In this document: piece after piece, positions 32,521 through 44,000 of the stretch
How the letters are laid out: each line of letters begins with the position of its first letter
How positions within the stretch are numbered: position 1 is the stretch's first letter
Assembly: GCA_036768485.1 (NCBI GenBank)
Contig: JAVLUZ010000346.1
Coordinates: forward strand, 1,286,525 to 1,350,524
Direction of reading: 5' to 3'
Origin: Mermis nigrescens
Lineage: Eukaryota; Nematoda; Enoplea; Mermithida; Mermithidae
Length of the DNA stretch: 64,000 nt
The notes under the pieces: model-generated
Told to the model about the DNA's origin: nothing
Seen by the model: the letters and a program-made list of their open reading frames with translations, nothing else
The model's database searches: none
Position numbers and translations under genes: made by a program

Positions 32521-32553
32521 TTATTTAGGTATTTAATCGCAAATAGGGGTTTA

Positions 32554-33885
32554 AGCCCGCTTCAGAAGTAAATGTCGGTGATATCGCCAATTTTTGTCGG
32601 CAACATTGCCGATATAAGCCGACTTTTGTCGGGGATATTGCCGTATATCGCCGACTTTTATCAGCGATATCGGTGATATCGCCGACTTTTATCGGCGATA
32701 TCGCCAATGCTCGCCGAGTTTTGGCCATGCACCTTGGCCATGCACCGAGCATGGACAAGTCAAAAAATAACTTAAATTTTAACAGATGTATGTTATATAG
32801 TTTACAAAAAAATGAAATGACTCTTAATATTTACTTTTTTGCACAGGTAATTTGAAGCTTTTGTAACCAAAACATGCAATTTTTTATCTCATGTGCATTA
32901 TGAAGCTGTCGGAAATTTTGATGATTAACGGGATGACCTCTCCGCACCCTTATATAAGATCTACTAAAAATAAGACAACGACAATAAAAATTAAAATTGC
33001 AAAGAATGAAACAAAAATAAACCTGAAATTACAATAATAACACATGACAGCAAGTTTGTGGATTTTGTTTTATTCAGAAGTAAATTAAATTTAATCGATT
33101 CTAGATCATAATTTTACGTTGATTTCAATTTAGGCTTTAAAATGTTCTCATCAAATTTTTGAGCTACTTACATAATAAAATTTACGCAAATATAGGCTTT
33201 TCTGCGTATAAATATGAAGAAAAGACAATTTGAACGAAAATAAAGAATAATATTATCTTGGTATAGAATTAGATTGTATTAAATTATCTTTATATGCATG
33301 ATTATCTCCTTTGAATATTTTGCGCAGCATAATCTTCTACCTCACGCTTACTCGTTTTGCTGCATTTAAGCTAATTAAAATACATGACGTCCCCAAAAAT
33401 AACTTGTGATATATGTACATATGTACCTACTACTCGTGTGTACTAACTTTGTTAATGCATTTGTATGTACTACGTGGCTTGCCTGTGTTTTCGTTCCTCT
33501 CTATACTTTGTACATCAATTGTCGGCAATATCGCGAAAAAATAGAAATGGATCCTATTCCCCGATTTTAGTCGGCGATATCGCGGACTAAAATCGGCGAT
33601 ATCGCTAATATCGCCAACAAAAATCGGCGACATTGCCGATATTGCTGACATAAGTTGGCGTCATTCGCCGATATCGGCGACAAAAGTCGGCGACATCGCC
33701 GATATTGCCGACAAAAGTCGGCGATGTCGCCGATATCGCCGATAAAAATCGGCGACATTGCCGATATCGCTGACAAAAGTCGGCGATATCGGCGATATCG
33801 CTGACTGAAAATTGGGCACTTGTGGACCAGGAAAAACAGTCGGCGATATCGGCAATATCGCCGACAGTTACTTCTGAAGCGGGCT
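32554..33885. mobile_element. Foldback element O with TCGGCGATATCGCCGA repeats
   Basis: The ends AGCCCGCTTCAGAAGTAA at 32554 and its complement ending at 33885 are a perfect inverted repeat. Both arms (32570-32730 and 33515-33870) are packed with GTCGGCGATATCGCCGAC units, each itself palindromic, in tandem. The centre (32750-33510) is AT-rich and unremarkable. No target duplication is clear. Short ORFs in the arms are by-products of the repeat. Confidence 0.75.
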
Positions 33886-33916
33886 ATAGTGAGTAAGTTT
33901 CACTAGGTGCGTGCAG

Positions 33917-33953
33917 TAGAGGGCCGGGCTATCTTGATAGGCCGGGCCCTCTC
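33917..33953. repeat. GC-rich hairpin
   Basis: GAGGGCCGGGCTATC, then TT, then GATAGGCCGGGCCCTC can form a stem of about 15 pairs with a tiny loop and one bulge. Confidence 0.7.
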
Positions 33954-34033
33954 AAGTCGCCTTTTGTGCGAGCGCGTGAGCTTTTAGCTAGGGTTAAGTA
34001 AGCAAGTGAACCTAGCATCACCGCTCACGTTTA

Positions 34034-34216
34034 CACAAGTAACGTCAATCAAGCACAGGCACCACAGGCAACAGGCGCCTGTGACCTGCCTGTGAGTGTG
34101 AATCGGACCAGAATTTTATATTGGTAAACACCCGTGTCAAAAGAAAATTGCCTGTGTGATGCCTGCCACTACTGCCAGGCGCCTGTAGGACATGCGCTTG
34201 AGCGACGTTACTTGTG
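34034..34216. mobile_element. 183 bp MITE with CACAAGTAACGT ends
   Basis: The inverted ends CACAAGTAACGTC (34034) and GACGTTACTTGTG (to 34216) enclose CAGGCGCCTG palindromes at 34072 and 34176. No target duplication is visible. Confidence 0.6.
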
Positions 34217-34238
34217 GCCTTGACTGTAAGCAATGCAG

Positions 34239-34321
34239 AAAATCGAAGTATATTCTGCGGCCACTAAAAAGTGTCTTTTTTATATAATTTCCAAAGTTTC
34301 AGATAGGAGTGTATAAACGTG
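34239..34321 (-). repeat. Fragment of the M repeat family
   Basis: The complement of this segment matches 21730-21805 of M2: TTCTGCGGCC, AAAGTGTCTTTTTT and AGTTTCAGAT..GAGTGTATAAACG. It is a short inverted relic. Confidence 0.7.
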
Positions 34322-34372
34322 TAAGTGCGTGTGCACATTACACACATATCGAACTCATGCGCTATTTCCCGA

Positions 34373-34522
34373 CAGCTCGTTTCGCTGTTCGGATGTGCTT
34401 TCCCAGCAGCTCGTTTCGCTGTTATGGATGTGCTTTCCCGTCAGCTCGTTTCGCTGTTATGGATGTGCTTTCCCGTCAGCTCGTTTCGCTGTTCAGATGT
34501 GCTTTCCCAGCAGCTCGTGCTT
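34373..34522. repeat. Minisatellite of about 38 bp units
   Basis: CAGCTCGTTTCGCTGTT followed by GGATGTGCTTTCCC repeats four times in tandem. It lies about 420 bp upstream of the RpL27 start codon. The ORFs here in three frames come from the repeat. Confidence 0.85.
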
Positions 34523-34656
34523 TAAACTCTTCTTATTGATGTTTATTTAATGTGCCTTGTTCGATATGTGGCGCATCAAACAAACAGCAGCAACAACCTG
34601 AACCGTAAAATGGTATACTACAATAGTAAGGTAAAGCAAAGAGGGGCTGTTTAAAG

Positions 34657-34736
34657 TGGAACAGGCTATAGTTAAAAACACTTTTGTAGTACCTCAAACT
34701 TTTCGAAAAACCTCAACCTTAAATGAAACTGACTGT
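34657..34736. repeat. Fragment of MITE family N
   Basis: AAACACTTTTGTAGT and CTTAAATGAAACTGACTG match the inner and terminal part of the MITE at 17758-17982. Confidence 0.55.
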
Positions 34737-34941
34737 CTGTATGTATATTGATGCGTTGATTTATATTATACATAATCAAAGGTTTGTAATTATGCTCTCA
34801 CTTGTCACTATCTTGAACAATAAATACTGTAGATTGACTTCGATAACATCAGTCGCCCGCCGCCGCGAATCGTTGCCTGGTTTCCACATCGTTTATTCCC
34901 AGTTGAGAAACGCGATCAAACTCGAATAGGAATTCTGAATT

Positions 34942-35022
34942 ATGGGGAAGATAATGAAGCCACAGAAGGTTGTTTTGATACTAGCCGGAAAGTATGCTGG
35001 CCGCAAAGCCGTTGTGGTTAGA
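34942..35022 (+). CDS. RpL27: RpL27 coding exon 1
   Basis: 27 codons from ATG to AGA, encoding the KOW-like N-terminus ending GRKAVVVR. The donor is AGA|GTAAGC, phase 0. Confidence 0.95.
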
Positions 35023-38000
35023 GTAAGCTTTGGGAAAATTTTTTCTGATTCGTACAGAGGCATTCGTGTAGCTGGTTCACATATGTATTAATATAGTCAT
35101 ATTATAAGGGCGTATCTGTGCGGTCGATAGCATCTGAGGAAACGAGAAAGTTGCTGGCAGTCGGATTCGAAACGTGGACCCCTTGCTCTAAAGTCCAGAA
35201 ACATAACCAATCGACTAACGCTGGTTAATTTCGATAAAGGTTGCAAGGTATTCGTGATGTTTTGCTGGTTTACCAGCTGATTAGGCTTAGGCTTAGTATC
35301 ATGGACTGACCAAAATGTTGGTGCCAGCGTTTAAAATAAGCCTGAGTAATGGGATGCGACGAGCGGAGCGAGCGAAGCGAGCGACGCGAGTTGCATCCCA
35401 TACTTAGGCTTATTTTAAGCTGCTGGCGCCTACAGTCAGTCACATGAATCTACTGGAAAAATCTGATGACTGCCTTATTTGTTTTTGACTTGACTCAAAT
35501 CAAACCAGTTAGGTGGCAGCTTTCACCGGATACTACTTGCTGTATACGTACGTACCTATAACGTGGCTATCTTAATACATGTGAACCAGCTAAACCAATG
35601 CCTACAGATCCGTAATAAGTAACACAAAGATCCAAGCTCAGCCCCTACCGGAACAAGGCGCATTGTAAACAAAACAATTAGACAGAACTAATACTTTATT
35701 CGCACCGTTTTTCCTAGTTGATTTGGTTCACAATACTAATACTAATACTAATACTTTATTCGGAAAAAAACACAAGGGTAAAACAAAGTACGCAAGGAAA
35801 ATAAAATAGCGTAGTGTAAAATGCGAAATGTCCTGGACACACAGGCAAATAGATTGCGCTCACGTGTGCCCCATCAAAAAATTCCCGAAATCAACCTTTT
35901 TCAAATTTCTCTAAATGTCTCAACCTGTGGAGAACTTCGAATATATTGTGGAAGATCGTTCCAAATTCTAGCTGATCTAGTAGCAAAACAATACTTTCTA
36001 CAATCAAGTCGAAATTTTTCTAAATACTACTTAAATCTGATTAGCGAATGCATTTCTAGTACGCGAATGACCATAAAACTTTTAAAATATCTTCAGAAGG
36101 CAAGAGATTATCGCGAATAATATTATACGTAACAATTAAATCAAAATAAATTCTACGGAGTTCAAGCCTCTCTAAATTTAAGGCTTTTAACCTTTCATCA
36201 TAAGAAAGTCCCATATATCCAATTAACCTTTTAGTAAATTTTCGCTGTACCCGTTCAACCCTGTTGATATCAGAAAGCAAATAGGGGCTCCATACAGTTG
36301 GAGCATACTCTACTAAAGGCCGAACATAATAATTAAAAGCAAGAACCGACATTTTAATATCATGTGATTCAAAACATTTGAAAATCAAAGCACTCATTTT
36401 CAAAGCTTTCGCTGATACATTAGGACAATGACAACTAGATGACAGTAATTATTTGCAGTCAACTGCAGGTAATCTAGCACACAATGTAAAATTATATGCA
36501 GTCAAAAACCAGCGGCCTAGACTGCAGGTAAAATAGCACACAACGTAAAATTATATGCAGTTAAAAACCAGCGGCCTAGACTGCAGGTAATATAGCACAC
36601 AATGTAAAATTATATGCAGTCAAAAACCAAGCGGCCTGGACTGCAGGTAATATGGTACACAATGTAAAATTATATGCAGTTAAAAACCAGCGGCCTGGAC
36701 TGCAGGTAATATGGTACCTAATGTGATATTATATGCAGTCAAGTTGAATGCTTATTGATATGGGAAGCTGGCCTCCGCTCGCATTCCAACCTGTAGTAGA
36801 TGGTTTTAGAAGGCCATTTTATTTGAGATGGTCTGGCAGATTTACTTCCTCACTAGTTGAGCTGCACACTTTGCAAATTTTGCTACCCGGGTACCCGGCT
36901 ATTTCATTACCCGGGTAGGACCTCAGATAAAAGAGAATGCAGTGAACATCGTTTATTTATGGTTGACAGTGAGGTCTAGGGCAAAGTGATATTTAAGCAG
37001 TAAAATTATTGAAAAATTAATGCATGATTAAGAAGAATCAAGGCTTTAATCTGAAGAATTCGTATGCATTTAATGAAATTTAAGTCATTTTCATAATTCA
37101 AAGCAAAAAATTGTGAAGCAGGTTTTGTATCTTCATAGCGTCATTAAAACATTTGAAGCAGGAAAACACATTGACGAAAAGCAATTTTGAAATCAACCAG
37201 AAATGAAAATTTATTCAAAAACAAGTCTAAATCCTGGAGCTGACTGCAGAGACGTAGTCAGGGTTTCGGCTTGGGGGCATAAATGTTTTTGTGCAGAATT
37301 AACGGCCTTTCGGCCGACAAACAGTTCGGAATTCATAAGTGGAGCAAAGTGCCAAGAAATTTAGTAATTTTTTCCCCCCACCCTTAACAGATTGTAGCTC
37401 TGTGAATACTAATAATCTGATAGAGCAGAAAATTATCAAATTTGTACGCGAGACAGTTTTGGCAATTCAAGCTTCTAACAAGAAAATTGCAAATTACTAA
37501 CTTTGACTGAAGATATTTTGAGTGATTCAGGCTTTAAACGACAATGCTGGAGCTTTACAAAAGAAAGAACAGTAACTGGCGGCGCTATGCGCCGCAAAAT
37601 TCTGACGTTTTTGCACATTAAACTCAATTTATACCGCTTAAATCATATAAAGCAGACAAATTAATGTTGGCGCTGAAACGCCGAAAATTTTTAGAAATTC
37701 CTAACCCTTTTACCCTTTTACCTGGCTTGTTCTCCCTTAAACCTCGTTGCACATATACAACGAGATTTTATGGCTGCTTGGGACGTCTGAGGTGGCAAGC
37801 GGGATCCGGGGCAGAGTCCCGGACATTTTAATGTTAAATAGTAACGTTAAAATTTTTGCAAAATCGGCCAAATCTTGGTTCGGAAGCAAGCCCAAAAACA
37901 CTTAAAATTGATGAACTCCCACATTGCACAAACTGATCTGCAAATGCGTCTTTCGACCTCTGCTATGTACATAAAGGACGCAACGTGGTTGCTGCCAATA

Positions 38001-41000
38001 AGATTTAGAAAGATGTATCCATGAAAATTTCGTTCTTACCGTTTTCATGCCCATTTGTGGCCTTCTAATTTACAAAATGCAGTTCATAGAACAAGAAATG
38101 CGCAAAAACATAAGAAAATTTGGCCATTCCTTTCAATAAAAATAGGATGATTGTATGTGTCCTTGTAAAGAAAGATAAACAAAACAAAGAATACACAAAC
38201 TGGTACACAAAAGACAAACAAAGCAGAGAATAGACAAACTGGTTTACAATCATTTTCGCACTTTCACTATCATGCTCAACAAGCATGCGCAGTTTCATTC
38301 AACGAACAAATAGTGCATTAAATTACTAAAGTGATGTGGAGTGTTGGATTATTTTAGCTGATTCAAGCTTTCAAATTTGTTGGATCTATATAGCAATAAA
38401 TAATCATGACTCGACGCGGAAAATTCTGACGTTTTTGCCTTTTTGAACTCAATTTTCTGGACATACATTATTGCAACAAAAAAATCAACAATATTTTCTG
38501 AAAAATTTGGGGGGGGGGCGGCAGGTACCCCCAATGCCCCCTGGCTACGCCTATGGCTGACTGCATTTGGAACATGGATAGGCTTTGAACCAGGTCTAAC
38601 TAAAACAGTTGCAGGCACGATGTGAATTAAAAGTTGCAGTTTAAATTTATATAATGGTCACAGAAGTGAATGCATTATAAAAAAGCGTCGCTAACAGATA
38701 ATTTCTTGTTTAAATTTGTTTACAATGAAGAATAAGAAGAATTCGGCACAAATAAAATAATGCACTAAAGAGCTAAATAATGGAATATGCCTAGATGGTA
38801 TGTGCGATATATTGTGATAATAGGAAATATTAACAGACTCGCTTATTTAACATTTTACGGTTGATTATATCAAATCACATTTACATTGCGATTTAGTCGC
38901 ACTTTAGAAGCAATATGTTTCTAGGTTTCTAATTCATTCTTAGCACATATTGCATAACTGCAGTGCTAATTTTCCATTTTATATTAGGGGATTCGGGTAC
39001 CCGGGTATACCAGGTACTCGGGTACCCGTTCGGGTACCCGCGTGCAGCTCTACTCACTAGGGAATGTTTTTGCGCTGCAGAGGTAGCACACTCATTAGCT
39101 GCCCAGTCACCCATTAGCGCACGTTAACAGGCCAGCGTGAGCTTTGGTACTGCTTGATAGATATTGAGTAGCTGTTGCTGTTCTTGTCCTCATTCTGGGG
39201 AATTGTTTTACAGTAGTGGAAATGAAATGCTTCGAAAATATGTAGGTACGTATCAACAGGAAAGTAAGGTACTTGCCTACACTGTCTACATACTTTATTT
39301 TTAGCCTTTTTTGCCCTTTTCTTGCATTTAAATGAAATTTTATAGCTGGTTAAACAACCATTGTGTCCAGGGGCGTAACCAGGATTTTATTTCAGGGGGG
39401 GGCCCAAAATTTTTGAAGTCCTACATCTCGGGAACCATTAGGAGATACGCGAAAATAATGGCATTTTTGAGCGATTCTCGACAAGATCTATATTATGGTG
39501 AAGTAAAAAATTAAAAAAAAATTCAAAAATTTTCTTGCTTTATTTCAAATTTGGATATAAAAAATCTATCTTTTAACCTATCGGTATGACTAATTTCTCA
39601 ATATCAAATTAAAGCTTGACTACAAAACATTTCGAATATCTTTTCTTTGCATTTAAATTTGCAGTTTTGTTAAGAAAACTAATTCAGAACATAATAAATC
39701 GGCGCGAAGCGCCGAAAATTTTGACTAATTCGCTATTTTTAAGTAAAATCTGGGCTTCTAAGGTAAGAAAAAACATAGAACATAAGAAATCCGGCGCGAA
39801 GCGCCGAAAATTCTTGACAAATTCGTTATTTTTAAGTAAAATCTGGGCTTTAAGGTTAGAAAAAAGATAGAACATGAGAAATCCGGCGCGAAGCGCCGAA
39901 AATTTTGACAAATTCGCTATTTTTAAGTAAAATCTGGGCTTCTAAGGTAAGAAAAAACATAGAACAGAAGAAATTCGGCGCGAAGCGCCGAAAATTTTGA
40001 CGAATTCGTTATTTTTAAGTAAAATCTGGGCTTTAAGGTAAGAAAAAAAGATAGAACACAAGAAATTCGGCGCGAAGCGCCGAAAATTTTGACGAATTCG
40101 TTATTTTTAAGTAAAATCTGGGCTTCTAAAGTAAGAAAAAACAGAACATGAGAAATCCGGCGCGAAGCGCCGGAAAATTTTGAGTTTAGAAGCTAAAAAG
40201 TGTGCTGAAAACGCATTATGGCTGTCCACAATCCGTTTCCACTTCACTGGAAGAAAAAAGCAAAGGATCCCCCCTTTGCTTTTAAAAAATTATTTTTCCA
40301 TTTCGGGGGGGGGGCCCGGCCCCCCCCCCCCCTGGTTACGCCCCTGATTGTGTCCATTATTGGACATGATTTGACATAATTGACATAAGATTCATTGGCT
40401 GTGATAGTGCTAGTCTGTTTATTATGATCTTATGTGCTCTGTTTGAACCAACCTGTAATTGTGCAGTTATAAATTTATTCCGGATTGATCAAATATGTGT
40501 GTATGTATGTATGCCCCAGAGCTTACGCTGGCCCATCAACATGCGCTAATGGGTGACTGGGCAGGTATTGAGTGTGCTACCCATGCAGTGCAAAAAAATA
40601 TTCCCTAGTGAGGAAAGCAAATCTGCCAGACCATCTCAAATAAAAGTGCCTTCTAAAACCATCTACTACAGGCAGGCCCGTATCCTTATCCAGGGGGAGC
40701 GGGGGGCCTGCCAACCCCGAAATGGGAAAATTTTTTCGTTTTTCTCAAGGGTCCCCCAAAGGGAAAATGAAAAATTGGCGAAGTGCGTCTGAAACACCGC
40801 CAAAACAGGTTTTTAGCATACTTTTGAGCTAGTAAATTCAAAATTTTCCGGCGCTTCGCCGGATTTATTGTTTATGCATAGTTTTGTCTTCTAAACCGCT
40901 AAAAATCGTTCAAATTTGAGTTAGACATAGAGAGCATATCAATTTTTTCCAGCGCTGTGCGCCGGATTCATTGTTTAGCTAGGTATAGTTTTTGCCTTCT

Positions 41001-44000
41001 AGCTCACTCAAAACAGCTCTAATTTGAGTTATGACATGGTAAACATGAAATTTTTCCGGCGCTTCGCGCCCATACATGATCTGGGGGGGTGTGGGGGGGT
41101 TTTCACCCTCCGCAGAATCATTTTTCACCCCCCGCAAAAAAATTTTTCACTCCCCCCAGAATTGGCGATTTTTCAAAAGGTTCATAAACTTACCTGAATA
41201 ATTGGTAGAAAAAGTGTCTTTTTAAGGGTTTTTGGCTATCTATTTGCTCAAAATCGCCAAATTTTCGGCGCTTCGCGCCATATATTCATGTTTTAAGCGA
41301 TATATTGGTCAATTTATTCGACTTTTTTCGAAATTTTTTCGTGATTTCATGCTCTAGAAGCATAGACTATCGTCAGAAATGCCAAAAAACGATGTTTTTT
41401 AACGCGTACCGGCCATTATTGGGCCCAAAAAAGGCACTTTAGGTTTCCCCCAGAATTCCCATACTGTGCATGTATGTTCGCGCCATATTTATTGTTTATA
41501 TCTATATTGTTTGTCTTCTAACCCGCTCAAATTTGAATTTGACATGCGGAATATGGCGCCGAGTTTTTCTCTGTAAAGGCAAGAGATAAGAAATAATTCG
41601 TCGATTAAGTGATGAGAAATCAACTTCAATGATAAATTTGTTGTATATCAATATGAAATAGAGTGAAAAAATTTTTAAATTTTTTTTTAAAATTTTCTTC
41701 ACCATCGTATAGAGCTCGCTGAGATGCGCTCAAAACTACCTTTATTTTCGCCTACCTTCTATTGGTTCTCGAGATATTTAGCCTCAAAAATTTTCGGCCT
41801 CCCACCGAAATAAAATCCTGGATACGGGCCTGACTACAGGTTGAAATGCGAGCAAAGCGCCATCACATTGTGTGCTATATTACCTACAGTCTAGGCCGCT
41901 GGTTTCTGACTGCATATAATTTTACATTGTGTGCTATATTACCTGCAGTCTACGCCGCTGGTTTTTGACTGCATATTATTTTTACATTGTGTGCTATATT
42001 ACCTGCAGTTGACTGCAAATAATTACTGCCCATGAGGCTATGTTTTTCATCTCTGTATGTGCCTGCCTTGCCTAATCAAGGTTAAATTGGCTGGTCTTAT
42101 TTCCTCATAGAATTACGACGAAGGAACGACTGATAGAGCATACGGTCATGCGCTTGTGGTTGGCATCGACCAGTATCCCAGGAAGGTTACTAACAAAATG
42201 AGCAAAAAGAAATTGGCGAGCCGATCCAAGCTGAAGCCATTCATTAGAATTTACAATTACAATCACTTAATGCCTACCAGGTTATATATTTTTTCGATTT
42301 GTCCGCTTTTAGTTGTAGTTCTTGACGGACAAGCACAGCATGGGAATTTGGAGGGCTAATTTTTAAAGTGCTTCTCTTTAGTCTCAAGTATGCTGGATGT
42401 GTCAAAAGATTTTTTTTCTGCGTTTCTGACGACGCTCTATTTTACCAGTGTGTGAAAACATAAAAAATTTTAAAAAATCAAAAAAAAATTCAAATTAACT
42501 GAAGAAAATATAGTCAAAAAAGGAATATAAATTTGACTTTTCTGAGCAAACAGATACTGCGAATTGGAGGGGGGTGTGGGTGAAAAAATTTTTTTGGGAT
42601 GAAACCCTTTCCGAAGATCATATATGGTTGTTGACTGAAAATACATACTTAAAGAATCGTATTACTCCCACCAGGCCCGCATCCAGGGGAGTAAAGTAGG
42701 ATTCCCACTGAAATTGTTTGTTTAGAATTTTCAGCTATGAAAATATATAGGTTTTTGACGTTCCCCAGAGTAAAAAGTCCCAAATTTCCGGTGTTTCGCT
42801 TTATTAATCCAATAAAAACTTCTATTTACTACTACATATTTAAATCCTTTTTGAGACAGAATTTTTCGTGAGATCAAATTTATTGCATTTCTTACACTAA
42901 AAGAGGTGGAAAACTGAGCTCAAGAGCATGAAAACGTCTAAATTTGCTGTCGCTTCGCGTCAGATTATCATTCCTGCATTGCTTATCTTTATGAAATAAT
43001 GTGAAAAATTTTATTTTTTAAAAGTTTCTCTTCGTTAATGTATAGAGCACGTCGAGAAACGTTCAAAAATGCATTTGTTTTCGCCTATCTCCTAATGGTT
43101 CTCGAGATATCCGACTTCAACGTTTGCGATCCCCCTGAAATAAAATCCTGGATATGGGGCTGACTCCAGAGCCCTGCTCCGGGCCTCGAAAACTTTAAAA
43201 AGTGACCTCATTTCTGCGGGGCGGGCCTAAATTTTCATGAGGCATCTATGCTCAAGCCTAGGGAATTTTGCGGGGCGGGCCTCGAAATTCCAGCTATGCC
43301 ATCATTCTTGTGGAGCGGGTTATAAAAATTCGGTCTACACAGGGCTCCAGCTGACTCCCACTATCTCCTCCTAATGTTGTCGGATTGTGCTTCAGTCCTG
43401 ATATGGGTTGCACCAGTCGCACTGGATATATAGATGTACATAAACTATGCGCGTTTAACTTGGAATTATGGCTCAAAGTGTTAACGATTTTACGTGAAAG
43501 CTGATAAAATACAGCCTTTTTCTAATTAATAAAGCCAAAAAGTTTGTCCAACATCAATCATTGTTGATTGATGTCGAGTTACACATAACTTCCAGACACT
43601 GTGCATAGCATGGTCTAGCTGGTGTTCAGCCTAGTCTATGAGGCTCGTATAGCATCATCGAGCTAAAATGATTTTCAAATGCGTAGAAAGGCTTCAGAAG
43701 CCCAACTACATTAATTTTCAGGTTCGATCAGATTTCAAACACATTCGGGAAAAAGTCTTGACCTTTGGTTCTTTCTAGCCTCAAATTTAAGTCATCTTCC
43801 TTCGTTATTCGCTATTTTCCCTCAAACTCCCGAGTGCATGTCTGCTTGCAGCTCGAATATGCCCACGAGCATACATGATCTTTGGGGGGTTTGGGGGGTT
43901 TCACTTTCCACAGAATCATTTTTCACCCCCGCAAAAAATTTTTCACCCCCCAGAATAGGCGATTTTTCAAAAGTTTTCTAAACTTACCTGAAAATTGGTA

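Larger units (their letters stand above)
36443..42028. mobile_element. Foldback element P with tandem-repeat arms
   Basis: The ends are the perfect inverted repeat CAGTAATTATTTGCAGTC and further, at 36443 and ending 42028. The arms contain tandem units of about 59 bp (36463-36745 and, in complement, 41868-42016). They continue as non-repetitive inverted sequence: 36780-36856 plus 39053-39147 against about 40517-40672 plus 41833-41870. Both arms have been hit by hAT-type elements (36857-39052; 40673-41832), and the centre holds another (39368-40346). The architecture resembles Drosophila FB elements. No transposase and no clear target duplication. It lies in RpL27 intron 1. Confidence 0.75.

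Noticed and set aside
33430..33855. Overlapping minus-strand ORFs rich in Asp-Ile
   Set aside because: They arise from the palindromic TCGGCGATATCGCCGA repeat and have no independent coding signal.
35150..35235. Functional tRNA gene on the minus strand
   Set aside because: Only the B-box-like and A-box-like strings fit; T-stem and acceptor pairing fail.
36463..36745. Regular repeats suggesting a CRISPR array
   Set aside because: The units are tandem without unique spacers, in a eukaryotic intron, and have an inverted partner array.
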